From the IMG/VR virus record IMGVR_UViG_3300045999_011354, positions 1-64,000 of that record: 64,000 bases of DNA; one strand, written 5' to 3'. Under the pieces are notes generated by a model. The model was not told the DNA's origin, did not search any database, and saw only the letters and a list, made by a program, of their open reading frames with translations. The number at the start of each line of letters is the position of its first letter. Within the stretch, counting starts at the first letter, position 1. Made by a program: the position numbers and the translations under genes. This DNA is from a virus. Below are positions 19,357-26,773 of the stretch, one piece after another.

Positions 19357-20148
19357 ATGGCTCGCAAGTTTTTTGCTGACATCGACCTGCAGAGCGCATC
19401 GAAGGTCGTCAATGTTCCGTCACCTAGTGCTGCTGGCGATGCAGTGCCCAAGTCTTACGTTGACTCGTTGGTTGAGGGGCTGGCATGGAAAGATAGCTGC
19501 CGTGTGGCAACACAGGCAAACCTGAACCTTTCGAGCCCTGGCTCGACAATCAACGGCATCACGATGTCGTCACAGGATCGCGTGTTGGTGCAAGCGCAGA
19601 GCACAGCATCCGAAAACGGCATCTACGTCTGGAACGGATCTGCCGTTGCCATGACACGATCGCTGGACGCCAGTACCTTTGCAGAACTGGAGCAAGCCGT
19701 TACCACCGTAGAGGAAGGCACCAGCGCTGGCGCCACCTACCGACAGGATCAAGTCAACGGCACTATTGACAGCAGCACGGTCAACTGGACGACCTTTGGC
19801 ACGTCTGCACCTGCTGCCAGTGAGACCACTGCAGGTATTGCCGAACTTGCCACACAAGCCGAGGTTGACGCTGGTGCTGATGATCTTCGTATCGTCACAC
19901 CTCTAAAGCTGGCTACATGGTCTGGCCGCATTAGGAAGTACAGCACCAATATTGGTGACGGCAGCGCCACTAGCTATACGATTACGCATAGCCTTAATAC
20001 CCGTGATGTGATCATCCGCGTGTTCCCAAACTCCGGCAACTATGACGACGTTGAAGTAGACGTGCACCGCCCTAGCACGACCACAGCGACGCTGGTGTTT
20101 GCAACTGCTCCGGCTAGCAATGCTTACCGCGTAGTGGTAATTGGCTGA
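19357..20148 (+). CDS. Tail fibre-like protein
   Basis: 263 residues starting MARKFFADIDLQSASKVVNVPSPSAAGDAVPKSYVDS, a motif seen in phage fibres and prophage tail proteins just before a module of the WKDSCRVATQAN type. It ends with a HNLG-related domain (TITHSLNTRDVIIRVFPNSG). The PSPSAAGDAV-KSYVD element often joins repeated fibre units. It overlaps the next gene by one base and probably forms a short or side fibre. Confidence 0.75.
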   Translation: MARKFFADIDLQSASKVVNVPSPSAAGDAVPKSYVDSLVEGLAWKDSCRVATQANLNLSSPGSTINGITMSSQDRVLVQAQSTASENGIYVWNGSAVAMTRSLDASTFAELEQAVTTVEEGTSAGATYRQDQVNGTIDSSTVNWTTFGTSAPAASETTAGIAELATQAEVDAGADDLRIVTPLKLATWSGRIRKYSTNIGDGSATSYTITHSLNTRDVIIRVFPNSGNYDDVEVDVHRPSTTTATLVFATAPASNAYRVVVIG

Positions 20149-20831
20149 TGAGTCGCAACTTTTTAACGCCGGTAGCTCTCCCCGCTGGGACTGCTAGCGC
20201 TGCGCCATTAACATTCCAATCGGGCACTAATCTAAGTTCGCCTTTAGGGGGCTCTTTAGAATTTGACGGCACAGTCTTTTACAGCACTCCTGCGGCCAGA
20301 GGTATAGCGCCATCTGTAATGGTGTATCGCCTTAACGCTGATCTTGCCGGTGCCAATGGTACGGCGTCACAAAGTTTGTTTGGCGTGGGAGTATCTTTGC
20401 AAGCCAATACAGTTTATGCCATGCAAATGGTATTTACATTAGCTAAAACTGCAGGGACCACTTCTCATTCAGTTGGATTTAGTTTTGATGGTGGTACAGC
20501 CACGTTTAATAACATGCACGTACACGGTACATATCAAAACCTTCAAGGCGCTCCACCTACTACAAATAATTTGGTCACTGGTACTCTTAGTTATGGCATA
20601 CATACAACCACTGCTCTAATAAATTACACAAGTGGAGTTGCCGGCGCAGTTCGCACTCAAACGGGGATATTTAATGGCACATTTAGCGTGAATGCTGCAG
20701 GCACTTTTAATCCTCAGTACAAGCTATCTGCTGCGCCAGGCGGCGCATATAGCACTCTTGCTGGATCCCATATAAGTATCTGGCCAATAGGGACTGCCGG
20801 CTCCAATACCTCAGTGGGACCGTGGACATAA
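20148..20831 (+). CDS. Hypothetical structural protein
   Basis: 227 residues, Gly/Thr/Ser/Ala-rich and without charged clusters, resembling a jelly-roll or head-domain protein of a fibre (FDGTVFYSTPAARG, VGFSFDGGTATFNNMHVHGTYQ). I do not recognise the family. Similar proteins occur as the last fibre gene in cyanobacterial siphoviruses as far as I remember. The stop is overlapped by the tiny GTG ORF at 20822. Confidence 0.6.
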   Translation: MSRNFLTPVALPAGTASAAPLTFQSGTNLSSPLGGSLEFDGTVFYSTPAARGIAPSVMVYRLNADLAGANGTASQSLFGVGVSLQANTVYAMQMVFTLAKTAGTTSHSVGFSFDGGTATFNNMHVHGTYQNLQGAPPTTNNLVTGTLSYGIHTTTALINYTSGVAGAVRTQTGIFNGTFSVNAAGTFNPQYKLSAAPGGAYSTLAGSHISIWPIGTAGSNTSVGPWT

Positions 20832-20884
20832 ATCGCAACCATCACAACAAGAAAAAATTAATCGGTCAAGGTACTAACCTATAA
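20822..20884 (+). CDS. Tiny ORF with GQG tail (copy 2)
   Basis: A 20-codon frame starting at GTG inside the end of the previous gene. The peptide ends KKKLIGQGTNL, the same tail as the 45-residue protein at 18547. It may be a remnant of a longer basic micro-protein or a real small peptide. The coding claim rests only on the motif match. Confidence 0.3.
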   Translation: MDINRNHHNKKKLIGQGTNL

Positions 20885-20949
20885 AAAGGTTGGCATTGCG
20901 CCTTGCAACGATCCATTGTAATTGAGATTAAATCGCCTTGGTCTGATCA

Positions 20950-21141
20950 ATGAGCACGATTCAACTGCGTGATGTTGCTAAGCATTTCAAGTAGCTACCG
21001 CATTAGCTAGCAGCGTGGGGCTGGCTGCAGAAGCGTGTTGATCACAAAGCTGGCTGCCCTAAGACGACTTCCCAAGGTTATGGTCAACACTTGCGACCAC
21101 GCCGTCACGGCGAAAAGAAACTGAGAGGCCAGAGTCGCTAA
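20950..21141 (+). pseudogene. Endolysin-N-terminus/GQG-tail hybrid with two in-frame TAG codons (copy 3)
   Basis: Read through, a 63-codon frame gives MSTIQLRDVAKHFK, TAG (20992), LPH, TAG (21004), LAAWGWLQKRVDHKAG, then KTTSQGYGQHLRPRR. It ends KKLRGQSR before TAA. The first part is like the LPHQDAAWRW N-terminus of the endolysin at 21976; the second repeats the micro-protein at 18547. A Gln or Glu is natural at both TAG positions, so two nonsense mutations or readthrough are possible. TAG is a normal stop in several other genes here, so simple code reassignment is unlikely. Confidence 0.5.
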
Positions 21142-21165
21142 CCTTCAAAAAAATGCCCTAGAGCC

Positions 21166-21423
21166 GTGGCAGAGGACGACCCGAACGAGTCACGAACCCC
21201 GTTTAGCTGGAAGGGCGTAGAAGAACAAGTAGCAGCCGGGCTGATCCTGATGGCAACATGCGGGATTGGGTTTATTGCATTTACGGTTCCACAGCGGCTT
21301 GATCTCATTCTTGAAAGATTGACAGCGGTTTCACAAAGAGTTGCAGTATTAGAAGAACGTGTTGATCGCGTTGAAGATAACGTTGAAGACCTAAGACTAA
21401 AGACTCGTCACATGTGGAAATAA
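21166..21423 (+). CDS. Single-TM membrane protein with coiled coil, lysis-associated
   Basis: 85 residues from GTG. A hydrophobic helix at about residues 22-43 (AGLILMATCGIGFIAFTV) is followed by a heptad-rich coiled coil (LERLTAVSQRVAVLEERVDRVEDNVED). This arrangement occurs in holin-class and other small lysis-cassette membrane proteins. It lies directly before another membrane protein and the endolysin, with TAATG coupling to the next gene. Role inferred from context. Confidence 0.6.
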   Translation: MAEDDPNESRTPFSWKGVEEQVAAGLILMATCGIGFIAFTVPQRLDLILERLTAVSQRVAVLEERVDRVEDNVEDLRLKTRHMWK

Positions 21424-21677
21424 TGCCAAGTTGGTTGCAGCGATCAATAATGACAATTTCTGCTGTTATCGCCGTAACAGCACTTGTTCAGTGGGGCGCC
21501 TGTCGTTTTTATACGCTTCCGACAGCTTGGCCTTGGTATGCGAAATATGTAGGCACAGAGCAAGGGGCGCGAATTGATATAACTCCTTTGGGTTGCAACG
21601 ATGCAGACAACAGAACGATTACAGTTTTGATGACAGTGCTAACTACTCTTATCTCGCTAAGTCGCAATGCTGAGTAA
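21423..21677 (+). CDS. Putative holin, two hydrophobic segments
   Basis: 84 residues from the ATG that overlaps the previous stop. It has hydrophobic stretches at about residues 9-27 (ISAVIAVTALVQWGA region) and near the C-terminus (ITVLMTVLTTLISL). A loop with aromatic residues and two cysteines lies between them. Size, two membrane segments and location just ahead of the endolysin suit a holin that opens the membrane at lysis time. The family is not recognised. Confidence 0.5.
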   Translation: MPSWLQRSIMTISAVIAVTALVQWGACRFYTLPTAWPWYAKYVGTEQGARIDITPLGCNDADNRTITVLMTVLTTLISLSRNAE

Positions 21678-21703
21678 GCTGAAGCGAGGTATTTTTTAAG
21701 ACA

Positions 21704-21979
21704 ATGAAAGGCCTTCTCGTACAACTCGCAAAGATTCTGCTAAAGCTCGCACTTGACAAAGCAGTTAGAGAGGCATTGCCGGTCATTTACGAAAAACTTG
21801 ATATTTCAGTACCTGTTGCAATCGTCAATGGCGCACCGCCCGCTGTTATCGAATCTGAAATCACGTATCTTGCGAAAAAATTCACAAGAGATACGGTTCC
21901 CGATAGCACGATTGAAGCACTAGCATTGCTTTACAACCCCATCAAAAACGCTGTTCGCACACAGCGCAGGCAACGATGA
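21704..21979 (+). CDS. Hypothetical protein in lysis cassette
   Basis: 91 residues with an amphipathic, Leu/Lys-rich N-terminal helix (KGLLVQLAKILLKLALDKAV) and no clear membrane segment. The stop overlaps the endolysin start (ATGA), so the two are probably translated together. Function unknown. Confidence 0.55.
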   Translation: MKGLLVQLAKILLKLALDKAVREALPVIYEKLDISVPVAIVNGAPPAVIESEITYLAKKFTRDTVPDSTIEALALLYNPIKNAVRTQRRQR

Positions 21980-23055
21980 GTGATTTTCTTAACGCCGCAC
22001 GTTTCACTGACAAGAGCAACAGACTGCCGCATCAAGACGCTGCTTGGCGATGGGCCTGGGAGCGTCTGAGCGAGGATGAGCGCAAGCAATTCTTTGAGAT
22101 GTTTCGAGCTGCGCCCGAACCTAAGGAGCCGCTCCCTGCGCCCTGGCTAGCTCCTGCGCTGCAGATCATCAAGACCTGGGAGGGTTGCCGCCTGGAGGCT
22201 TACCGATGCCCAGCGGGCGTCCCCACGATCGGGTACGGGGCTACTCGCATGATCGACGGCCCAGTGCGAATGGGCGACAAGATCACACAGGAAATGGCAG
22301 AAGAGCTGCTAGAAAATCAAGTTGTTAATTTATTCGCACCTGGACTTTTTTCACTTCTCCCAATGATGAAGAAGTGGAAGCCGAATCAACAGGCGGCACT
22401 GATAAGCTGGGCTTTCAATATAGGACTTGGTGCAGCAGAAGAATCTACACTTTGCAAACGAATCCTTGCCTCAGAAGATCCGACAAAAGTAGTCATCGAA
22501 GAACTGCCTCGCTGGAATAAAGCCGACGGCAAAGTTCTTGAAGGACTTGTTAGAAGAAGAAGGGCGGAAGTTGATCTATTCACTGGGTCAACGCAGGCGG
22601 CAATCAAAGATGAAACAACCGTCAGTCCAGTTAAAGTTACTCCCTCTAGCCCATTCGCAACTCGCCTAACAGCGCACGTACAACTTGGTGAATTTGCGCT
22701 CTGGCAAGAAGAGCGTCGTTTTGCGCATCAATATCAAGTTGATACAGCAGCAGAGCTTGCAGCGTTTCTAGAGCGTGTTCGTGTTGCTTTTGGAAATAAA
22801 GCGATCATCATCACAAGCGGTTATAGATCTCCCGCAATTAATAAATCAGTTGGCGGAGCAAGTTCGTCTGAGCATTTGTTTGATGCGCCCGGCGTTGGAG
22901 CCGTTGATTTTTACGTCAAAGACGCAGACATTAAAGCCATCGAGAATTGGTGCGATAAAAATTGGCCTTTTTCAGTTGGGTACGGAGCTGTAAAAGGATT
23001 CGTACACATCGGAACTAGAAAAGGGCGCCCTCGCGTACGCTGGGATTATAATTAA
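21976..23055 (+). CDS. Bifunctional endolysin: GH24 muramidase plus M15 peptidase
   Basis: 359 residues that cut peptidoglycan at lysis. The order is: an N-terminal helical region with LPHQDAAWRW (17-26); a lysozyme domain (about 60-205) with catalytic Glu69 in TWEGC and the GYGAT motif; a linker rich in Pro/Ser/Thr; and an M15 domain (about 230-359) with SGYRSPAIN, His300, Asp311 and His344 in FVHIG as zinc ligands. The muramidase would cleave glycan strands and the M15 domain stem peptides. No signal peptide is visible, so export through the holin is expected. Confidence 0.92.
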   Translation: MSDFLNAARFTDKSNRLPHQDAAWRWAWERLSEDERKQFFEMFRAAPEPKEPLPAPWLAPALQIIKTWEGCRLEAYRCPAGVPTIGYGATRMIDGPVRMGDKITQEMAEELLENQVVNLFAPGLFSLLPMMKKWKPNQQAALISWAFNIGLGAAEESTLCKRILASEDPTKVVIEELPRWNKADGKVLEGLVRRRRAEVDLFTGSTQAAIKDETTVSPVKVTPSSPFATRLTAHVQLGEFALWQEERRFAHQYQVDTAAELAAFLERVRVAFGNKAIIITSGYRSPAINKSVGGASSSEHLFDAPGVGAVDFYVKDADIKAIENWCDKNWPFSVGYGAVKGFVHIGTRKGRPRVRWDYN

Positions 23056-23549
23056 AGCCAAGTCCAAGTTCTTTGAGATTTAATATTTGATATTGTAGTT
23101 CTACTTACACCATAGTCAATTGCTATTTCTTTTTGTGACCTTACGTCTTTGCGTATGGCAATAACGTCTTGTTCTGTGAGCTTTGCTTGGCCATGCTTGG
23201 AGCCTCTTGAGTTTGTGCCATGACGTCTAGCGTCTTCGTAGTTTTCTTTGCAAGTATCCCATCGTAAGTTTATTAATCGGTTGTCAGCTCTGTTGCCATT
23301 AATGTGACAGGCTTGATAGTCTTTGCTTGGGCGAAATCCAGCAAAAGCTTCTAGAACCAAAGCATGACCATAAAACATTTTTTTATCACCACGTCTAGAA
23401 AGCAGATACAAAACATAGCCAATACACTTGTTCGGCTTGCTGCTTAATTCTTTGTATCTTATCAAACTAAAAACTCTTCCTTGATCCGAAACCTCATACA
23501 GCCCTTCGTAGCCGACAACAGGCTTCCATTGCTCTAAAATACTGGTCAT
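23052..23549 (-). CDS. NUMOD4/HNH homing endonuclease
   Basis: 165 residues from ATG 23549; a longer open frame exists but starts in a poorly coding stretch. The N-terminal WKPVVGYEGLYEVSDQGRV is a classic NUMOD4 motif, the centre has CHINGNRADNRLINLRWDT (HNH nuclease), and the C-terminus carries a helix-turn-helix (QKEIAIDYGVSRTTISNIKS). This is a free-standing homing endonuclease. Its end overlaps the end of the endolysin by a few bases at a convergent point between the lysis cassette and the leftward region, a typical insertion position. Confidence 0.9.
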   Translation of the reverse strand: MTSILEQWKPVVGYEGLYEVSDQGRVFSLIRYKELSSKPNKCIGYVLYLLSRRGDKKMFYGHALVLEAFAGFRPSKDYQACHINGNRADNRLINLRWDTCKENYEDARRHGTNSRGSKHGQAKLTEQDVIAIRKDVRSQKEIAIDYGVSRTTISNIKSQRTWTWL

Positions 23550-23623
23550 CAGCTCAGTCCTTGTGAGTTGGTCACGCTTCAGGGGTTGCAGCCCGCTGAA
23601 GCACACCCATGCTATCACCAAAA

Positions 23624-24514
23624 TCAGCAGGTTCTAAGCTCTTTTCTTACTTTTAGCAAAAGCGCACATCTGTTAAGCCCATTCTGTTCTATCTTCTGCA
23701 ATCTTCCACGCGACAACCCAGTCGCCTCGCATATATCCTTCCAGGGCGTTGGTGGATCTTTTGCGCGTTCAAGTACAACCATTTTTGTCATCTCATCTAA
23801 ATAGCTTTCTATCGCCGCGTACGCATCTTCAATATTTGCGCGATTTTCTGCGTCTTCAATTGTATTTGAGTTTTTCTCATCCGCAATAATTTCAATCAAA
23901 AACGAACTATCCTCTGATTCATTCGCCTTTCTGTCGAGACTTGTTAGTGCGCGTGGCGCGTTGGTTGCAATTTGTATTTCATCTGGTGTTAGATTTGAGT
24001 GCTCAGACAACTCTTCAAGTGTCGGCTCGCGTCCAAATTGCTTGCTAAATTCTTCAACTGTTTTCCTTATTTTGAATGTTGAATCATGTATTCCGATCGG
24101 GAGGCGAATTGTTAGATCAATGCACTGCATGGATCTTTGTATCGCCTGCCTGATCCACCAGTAAGCATAAGTGCTCATCGCGTATCCACGAGTCGGATCA
24201 AATTTTTCAACAGCTCGCGCTAGTCCGACATTACCTTCTTGCACGAGATCCATAAGATCAAGCGTCGTGCAACGATTTGTGTATTTTCTAGCAATATTAA
24301 CGACTAATCTTAAGTTGCACTTAATAAATTTTTCTCTCGCCCTTTTTCCGATTCTTGCAATTTTTTTCTCTTCTTCTGTGTATGTTGATTCGTCTTTGTC
24401 GCGTATCAGCATCCATGCCTGCACCTGCGTGCCAAGCATCACCTCCTGCGCTTTCGTGAGCAGGGGATAGCGTCCTATCTCATTGAGGTAGGTCTGTGTT
24501 GCATCACGTGTCAT
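23624..24514 (-). CDS. Phage-encoded RpoD-like sigma factor (group 2 type)
   Basis: 296 residues from ATG 24514. A sigma-70 region 1.2 motif (TYLNEIGRYPLLT) is followed by region 2 with DLVQEGNVGLARAVEKFDP and STYAYWWIRQAIQRSM (residues 89-129), close to the -10-binding helix of cyanobacterial primary sigma factors. Region 3 and a diverged region 4 (SRGRLQKIEQNGLNR) follow. It would direct host RNA polymerase, probably to late phage genes. The start overlaps the end of a small upstream gene by 11 bases, so translation may be coupled. Confidence 0.9.
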   Translation of the reverse strand: MTRDATQTYLNEIGRYPLLTKAQEVMLGTQVQAWMLIRDKDESTYTEEEKKIARIGKRAREKFIKCNLRLVVNIARKYTNRCTTLDLMDLVQEGNVGLARAVEKFDPTRGYAMSTYAYWWIRQAIQRSMQCIDLTIRLPIGIHDSTFKIRKTVEEFSKQFGREPTLEELSEHSNLTPDEIQIATNAPRALTSLDRKANESEDSSFLIEIIADEKNSNTIEDAENRANIEDAYAAIESYLDEMTKMVVLERAKDPPTPWKDICEATGLSRGRLQKIEQNGLNRCALLLKVRKELRTC

Positions 24515-24674
24515 CGTCGTTTGAAGTGCCCTGTGAGACTTGCAGGCAGTGCAGTTTCCATTGCGCTTGCCATTCCTGTGCATGATCCCACACCATCCCG
24601 ATTCCGTAAACACGCCATTTCCAATTGTTTTCTTTGGATGGCGCTTCGAGATAAGGCTTGTTACCGTCAGTCAT
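24504..24674 (-). CDS. Small protein coupled to the sigma factor gene
   Basis: A 56-residue frame (MTDGNKPYLEAPSKENNWKW..., ending VSQGTSNDDDT), Trp-rich and acidic at the end. Its stop lies inside the sigma factor gene. It reads a different frame from a possible N-terminal sigma extension and gives the more protein-like sequence, so it also fixes the sigma start at 24514. No family recognised. A sigma-appropriating or anti-sigma role is only a guess from the overlap. Confidence 0.55.
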   Translation of the reverse strand: MTDGNKPYLEAPSKENNWKWRVYGIGMVWDHAQEWQAQWKLHCLQVSQGTSNDDDT

Positions 24675-24689
24675 AACTACTCTTTGAAA

Positions 24690-24932
24690 ATGATGTCATC
24701 ACCAAGCTACCGTCCTGAGGATCAGTTTCAAGAGCGACTAAATTCTGAACGTCTTAAGGAATTGTTTAGCCACAGGGACTACCAAGGACTACTCGACTTC
24801 GCATTACTTCTCAATCATCAGGCGTCGTTCAACAACAGTCGAGCCGTTTGGGCGATAGGGGAGGCGATGAAAAACATGAGCGCAGAGTTCTCGCTTGATA
24901 AATATCAAAAAATGATTGACGATCTCGCCTAA
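24690..24932 (+). CDS. Hypothetical helical protein (rightward)
   Basis: 80 residues from ATG 24690, helical and acidic (FQERLNSERLKELFSHRDYQGLLDFALLLNHQASFNNSRAVWAIGE). It is one of few rightward genes in the leftward arm, divergent from the sigma-linked gene 15 bases away and convergent with dCTP deaminase. Its LLDFALLLNHQ segment resembles small helical proteins often seen in picocyanobacteria phages, but I cannot name a family. Confidence 0.6.
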   Translation: MMSSPSYRPEDQFQERLNSERLKELFSHRDYQGLLDFALLLNHQASFNNSRAVWAIGEAMKNMSAEFSLDKYQKMIDDLA

Positions 24933-25454
24933 TTACACCCAGATGCTCTGACGCACTGTTTCGCTGTTGTTATAGTTTCCCTTGACGGCGTAACTAACGA
25001 GCGGTGCGTCTGACATGCGCTGAAAAACAACTTGTCCAATCAAAAGGCCTGGATATAGAGGAATTGGATGAATTTGCCTGATGTTATGAAGCTCAAGCGT
25101 TAGGCGACTTCCGTGAAAGCCAGGGTCAATGTAAGCACTAAGCGCATGAGAATATCCTTCACGCCCACGGCTTGACTTAAGTGCAAACTGCCCAGCAATA
25201 TCTTCAGGCATGTTGAAGATCTCTTCTGTGCAGGCGAGGCAAAATTGCCCTGCTCGCAACAACCAAGGGTTTTCTTTCGTAAAGCCAGAGAGTGGTGTGG
25301 CAATGAATGAATCTGTCGCAACGGATTCAATCATGATCTGATTCCCAAGTCGCACGTCATAGCTTGCTGGGTTGAGCTGCTCTGATCTATATGGCAGCAT
25401 CATGGCCCGCTCTTTACACAGGCGCTCGATTTCGTGATCGCAGAGAATGCTCAT
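24933..25454 (-). CDS. dcd: dCTP deaminase
   Basis: 173 residues, slightly shorter than E. coli Dcd. It turns dCTP to dUTP, supplying dUMP for ThyX and lowering dCTP. Key family motifs are present: NPASYDVRLG near residue 28, the binding loop ALKSSRGR (91-98) and the catalytic segment AYIDPGFHGSRLTLELHN with Glu121. The downstream end abuts the stop of the convergent gene. It lies 3 bases after thyX in the leftward operon, matching their joint role in dTMP synthesis. Confidence 0.92.
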   Translation of the reverse strand: MSILCDHEIERLCKERAMMLPYRSEQLNPASYDVRLGNQIMIESVATDSFIATPLSGFTKENPWLLRAGQFCLACTEEIFNMPEDIAGQFALKSSRGREGYSHALSAYIDPGFHGSRLTLELHNIRQIHPIPLYPGLLIGQVVFQRMSDAPLVSYAVKGNYNNSETVRQSIWV

Positions 25455-25457
25455 CTG

Positions 25458-26192
25458 TCAGGGCGCAAGTTTTGCTTTGTGAAGGCGTGTCTCTTTGTAC
25501 CAATTTGCAATTTCTGGTGCCCAACTCTCAAAATGAGGCAGCATCATATCGCAGAGGGCTCTGATCTCATCTTGTGCATCAGCTTTGGCGCGCAGATCAA
25601 GAAAGTGCATCAATGCCCGTAGTGAAAAGCTCACCACAAAGTGCTGGCGGAAATCAAATGGAATCAGTCCCCTTGCGTGCTCCTCCGCGCGACCACTATC
25701 GACAGCAAGCTTGTAGCGAACCGCTGAGTCGATACAAATGATTCGATCAACTTTACGTTGATCTTCTGTATATTCGTAAGACTTGCCCTGACGATCGCGA
25801 TAAGTGCCAACGGGGCGCAAGTAAAAAACTTCTTCAATATCCCGCTTGCTTGTTACTGCGTCAATGATTCGCTGCCCTGTATAACGCCCGGACTGCACAT
25901 CAAAACTCAAGCCAACACGATGCGTGCGGGCTTGTTGCATAACACTATGCGGAAACCAGCCGACATTGAACGTGATCGCCGGGTGCTCCAGTGGGCCATA
26001 GTGCCCGCGCTCACCTTTTAGTAAGTGGCGCACGACAATCTCTCCCGCTTCTTTTTCTTCTGGCGAAGTTTCATGAAAGACAAACTCTTCGCTGTAGTCT
26101 TGGTGCATCGCGTACCAACACAGCGACTGAGGATTGGGCGTGCAGCTTAATACCTTGACCGTGAAGTACTCATCTTTGATGGCTTCTTTCAT
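25458..26192 (-). CDS. thyX: Flavin-dependent thymidylate synthase ThyX
   Basis: 244 residues. It makes dTMP from dUMP using FAD, NADPH and methylene-folate. The ThyX signature is present as RTHRVGLSFDVQSGRY (residues 89-104), with LEHPAITFNV ahead of it. The start overlaps the stop of a 48-residue ORF (ATGA). Many cyanophages carry this enzyme, often next to dCTP deaminase as here, to keep making dTTP when host metabolism stops. Confidence 0.95.
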   Translation of the reverse strand: MKEAIKDEYFTVKVLSCTPNPQSLCWYAMHQDYSEEFVFHETSPEEKEAGEIVVRHLLKGERGHYGPLEHPAITFNVGWFPHSVMQQARTHRVGLSFDVQSGRYTGQRIIDAVTSKRDIEEVFYLRPVGTYRDRQGKSYEYTEDQRKVDRIICIDSAVRYKLAVDSGRAEEHARGLIPFDFRQHFVVSFSLRALMHFLDLRAKADAQDEIRALCDMMLPHFESWAPEIANWYKETRLHKAKLAP

Positions 26193-26335
26193 TTGTTGCT
26201 CTCATTTATCTTTGATAGCACAAACGCCGCAAAAGCAACATGCGAAGCAGCTGATTGCTTATTTGCGGGCGCATTGGGATAAGAACCCTCCCAGTATTCG
26301 CGGAAAAGCTGTTCAAGATTGTCAAGATCAAGCAT
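26189..26335 (-). CDS. Hypothetical small protein (48 aa)
   Basis: MLDLDNLEQLFREYWEGSYP-type acidic N-terminus and HVAFAAFVLSKINESNK at the end. The ATG follows an AGGAGC Shine-Dalgarno-like motif at 6-7 bases and lies in the last codons of the upstream gene. Its stop overlaps thyX. The pattern EQLFREYW...PNAPANKQSAASHVAFAAFVL resembles helical small proteins found in cyanophage genomes. Function unknown. Confidence 0.65.
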   Translation of the reverse strand: MLDLDNLEQLFREYWEGSYPNAPANKQSAASHVAFAAFVLSKINESNK

Positions 26336-26477
26336 CGTTTTGCTCCTTGTTCATGTACTTTTCGGCCAGCCCAGTGTACAAAGCGTGCATCGGATGACGC
26401 TTGCTGCCGCGCCCATCCTTTTTGTACCAACTATCTAAGCGCTCCTGTTTCTGCTGCTCCTCAACGTGATTGATCAT
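26328..26477 (-). CDS. Hypothetical small protein (49 aa)
   Basis: From ATG 26477: MINHVEEQQKQERLDSWYKKDGRG..., ending EKYMNKEQNDA. A longer open frame upstream exists but lies within another gene in a different frame, so this shorter start is preferred. LDxWYKKDGR...HPMHALYTGL is a compact pattern I recall from cyanobacterial phage proteins of unknown function. It overlaps both neighbours. Confidence 0.6.
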   Translation of the reverse strand: MINHVEEQQKQERLDSWYKKDGRGSKRHPMHALYTGLAEKYMNKEQNDA

Positions 26478-26634
26478 TGTGTTGTGAACGATGTTTGTTG
26501 ATCCAGTGAGCAGCTTGTGCGCATCGCCACCCATAGCAGGCGGCAGCACGTACAAGAGCTCTCAGGTTGGCTCTCAGGGTTGCCTCTGAGTTCCAGACGG
26601 CATCAATGATGGCATCTGTTTCAGCGTCTGTCAT
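26461..26634 (-). CDS. Hypothetical small protein (57 aa)
   Basis: MTDAETDAIIDAVWNSEATL..., with Arg/Ala-rich helix and ending HRSQHNDQSR. It starts 14 bases inside the upstream gene's end and stops inside the following gene's first codons. Composition is helical and Ala-rich. Function unknown; retained because the frame is uninterrupted, protein-like and fits the nested operon pattern. Confidence 0.55.
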   Translation of the reverse strand: MTDAETDAIIDAVWNSEATLRANLRALVRAAACYGWRCAQAAHWINKHRSQHNDQSR

Positions 26635-26773
26635 CCGGGCTTAGCAGAACTGCCTGACCGTAATAAGGCGCCAGCCAAGATTTCATCAAAAGATCGTTGG
26701 CCTCATACTTTGAACGCGCCCAGCAAACATGATAAATGTTTAAAACTGGGAAATGAAAAAAATAGCGTCTCAT
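26621..26773 (-). CDS. Hypothetical small protein (50 aa)
   Basis: MRRYFFHFPVLNIYHVCWAR followed by SKYEANDLLMKSWLAPYYGQ and SPDDRR. The start overlaps the MazG stop (ATGA). Aromatic-rich N-terminus; no membrane segment long enough for certainty. Function unknown. It is the first of four nested tiny genes between mazG and thyX. Confidence 0.55.
   Translation of the reverse strand: MRRYFFHFPVLNIYHVCWARSKYEANDLLMKSWLAPYYGQAVLLSPDDRR

Noticed and set aside
20950-21141. Genome-wide TAG reassignment
   Set aside because: Normal genes end at TAG (for example the S74 fibre at 17257 and the N-terminal zinc protein at 37117), so only a local effect is considered.
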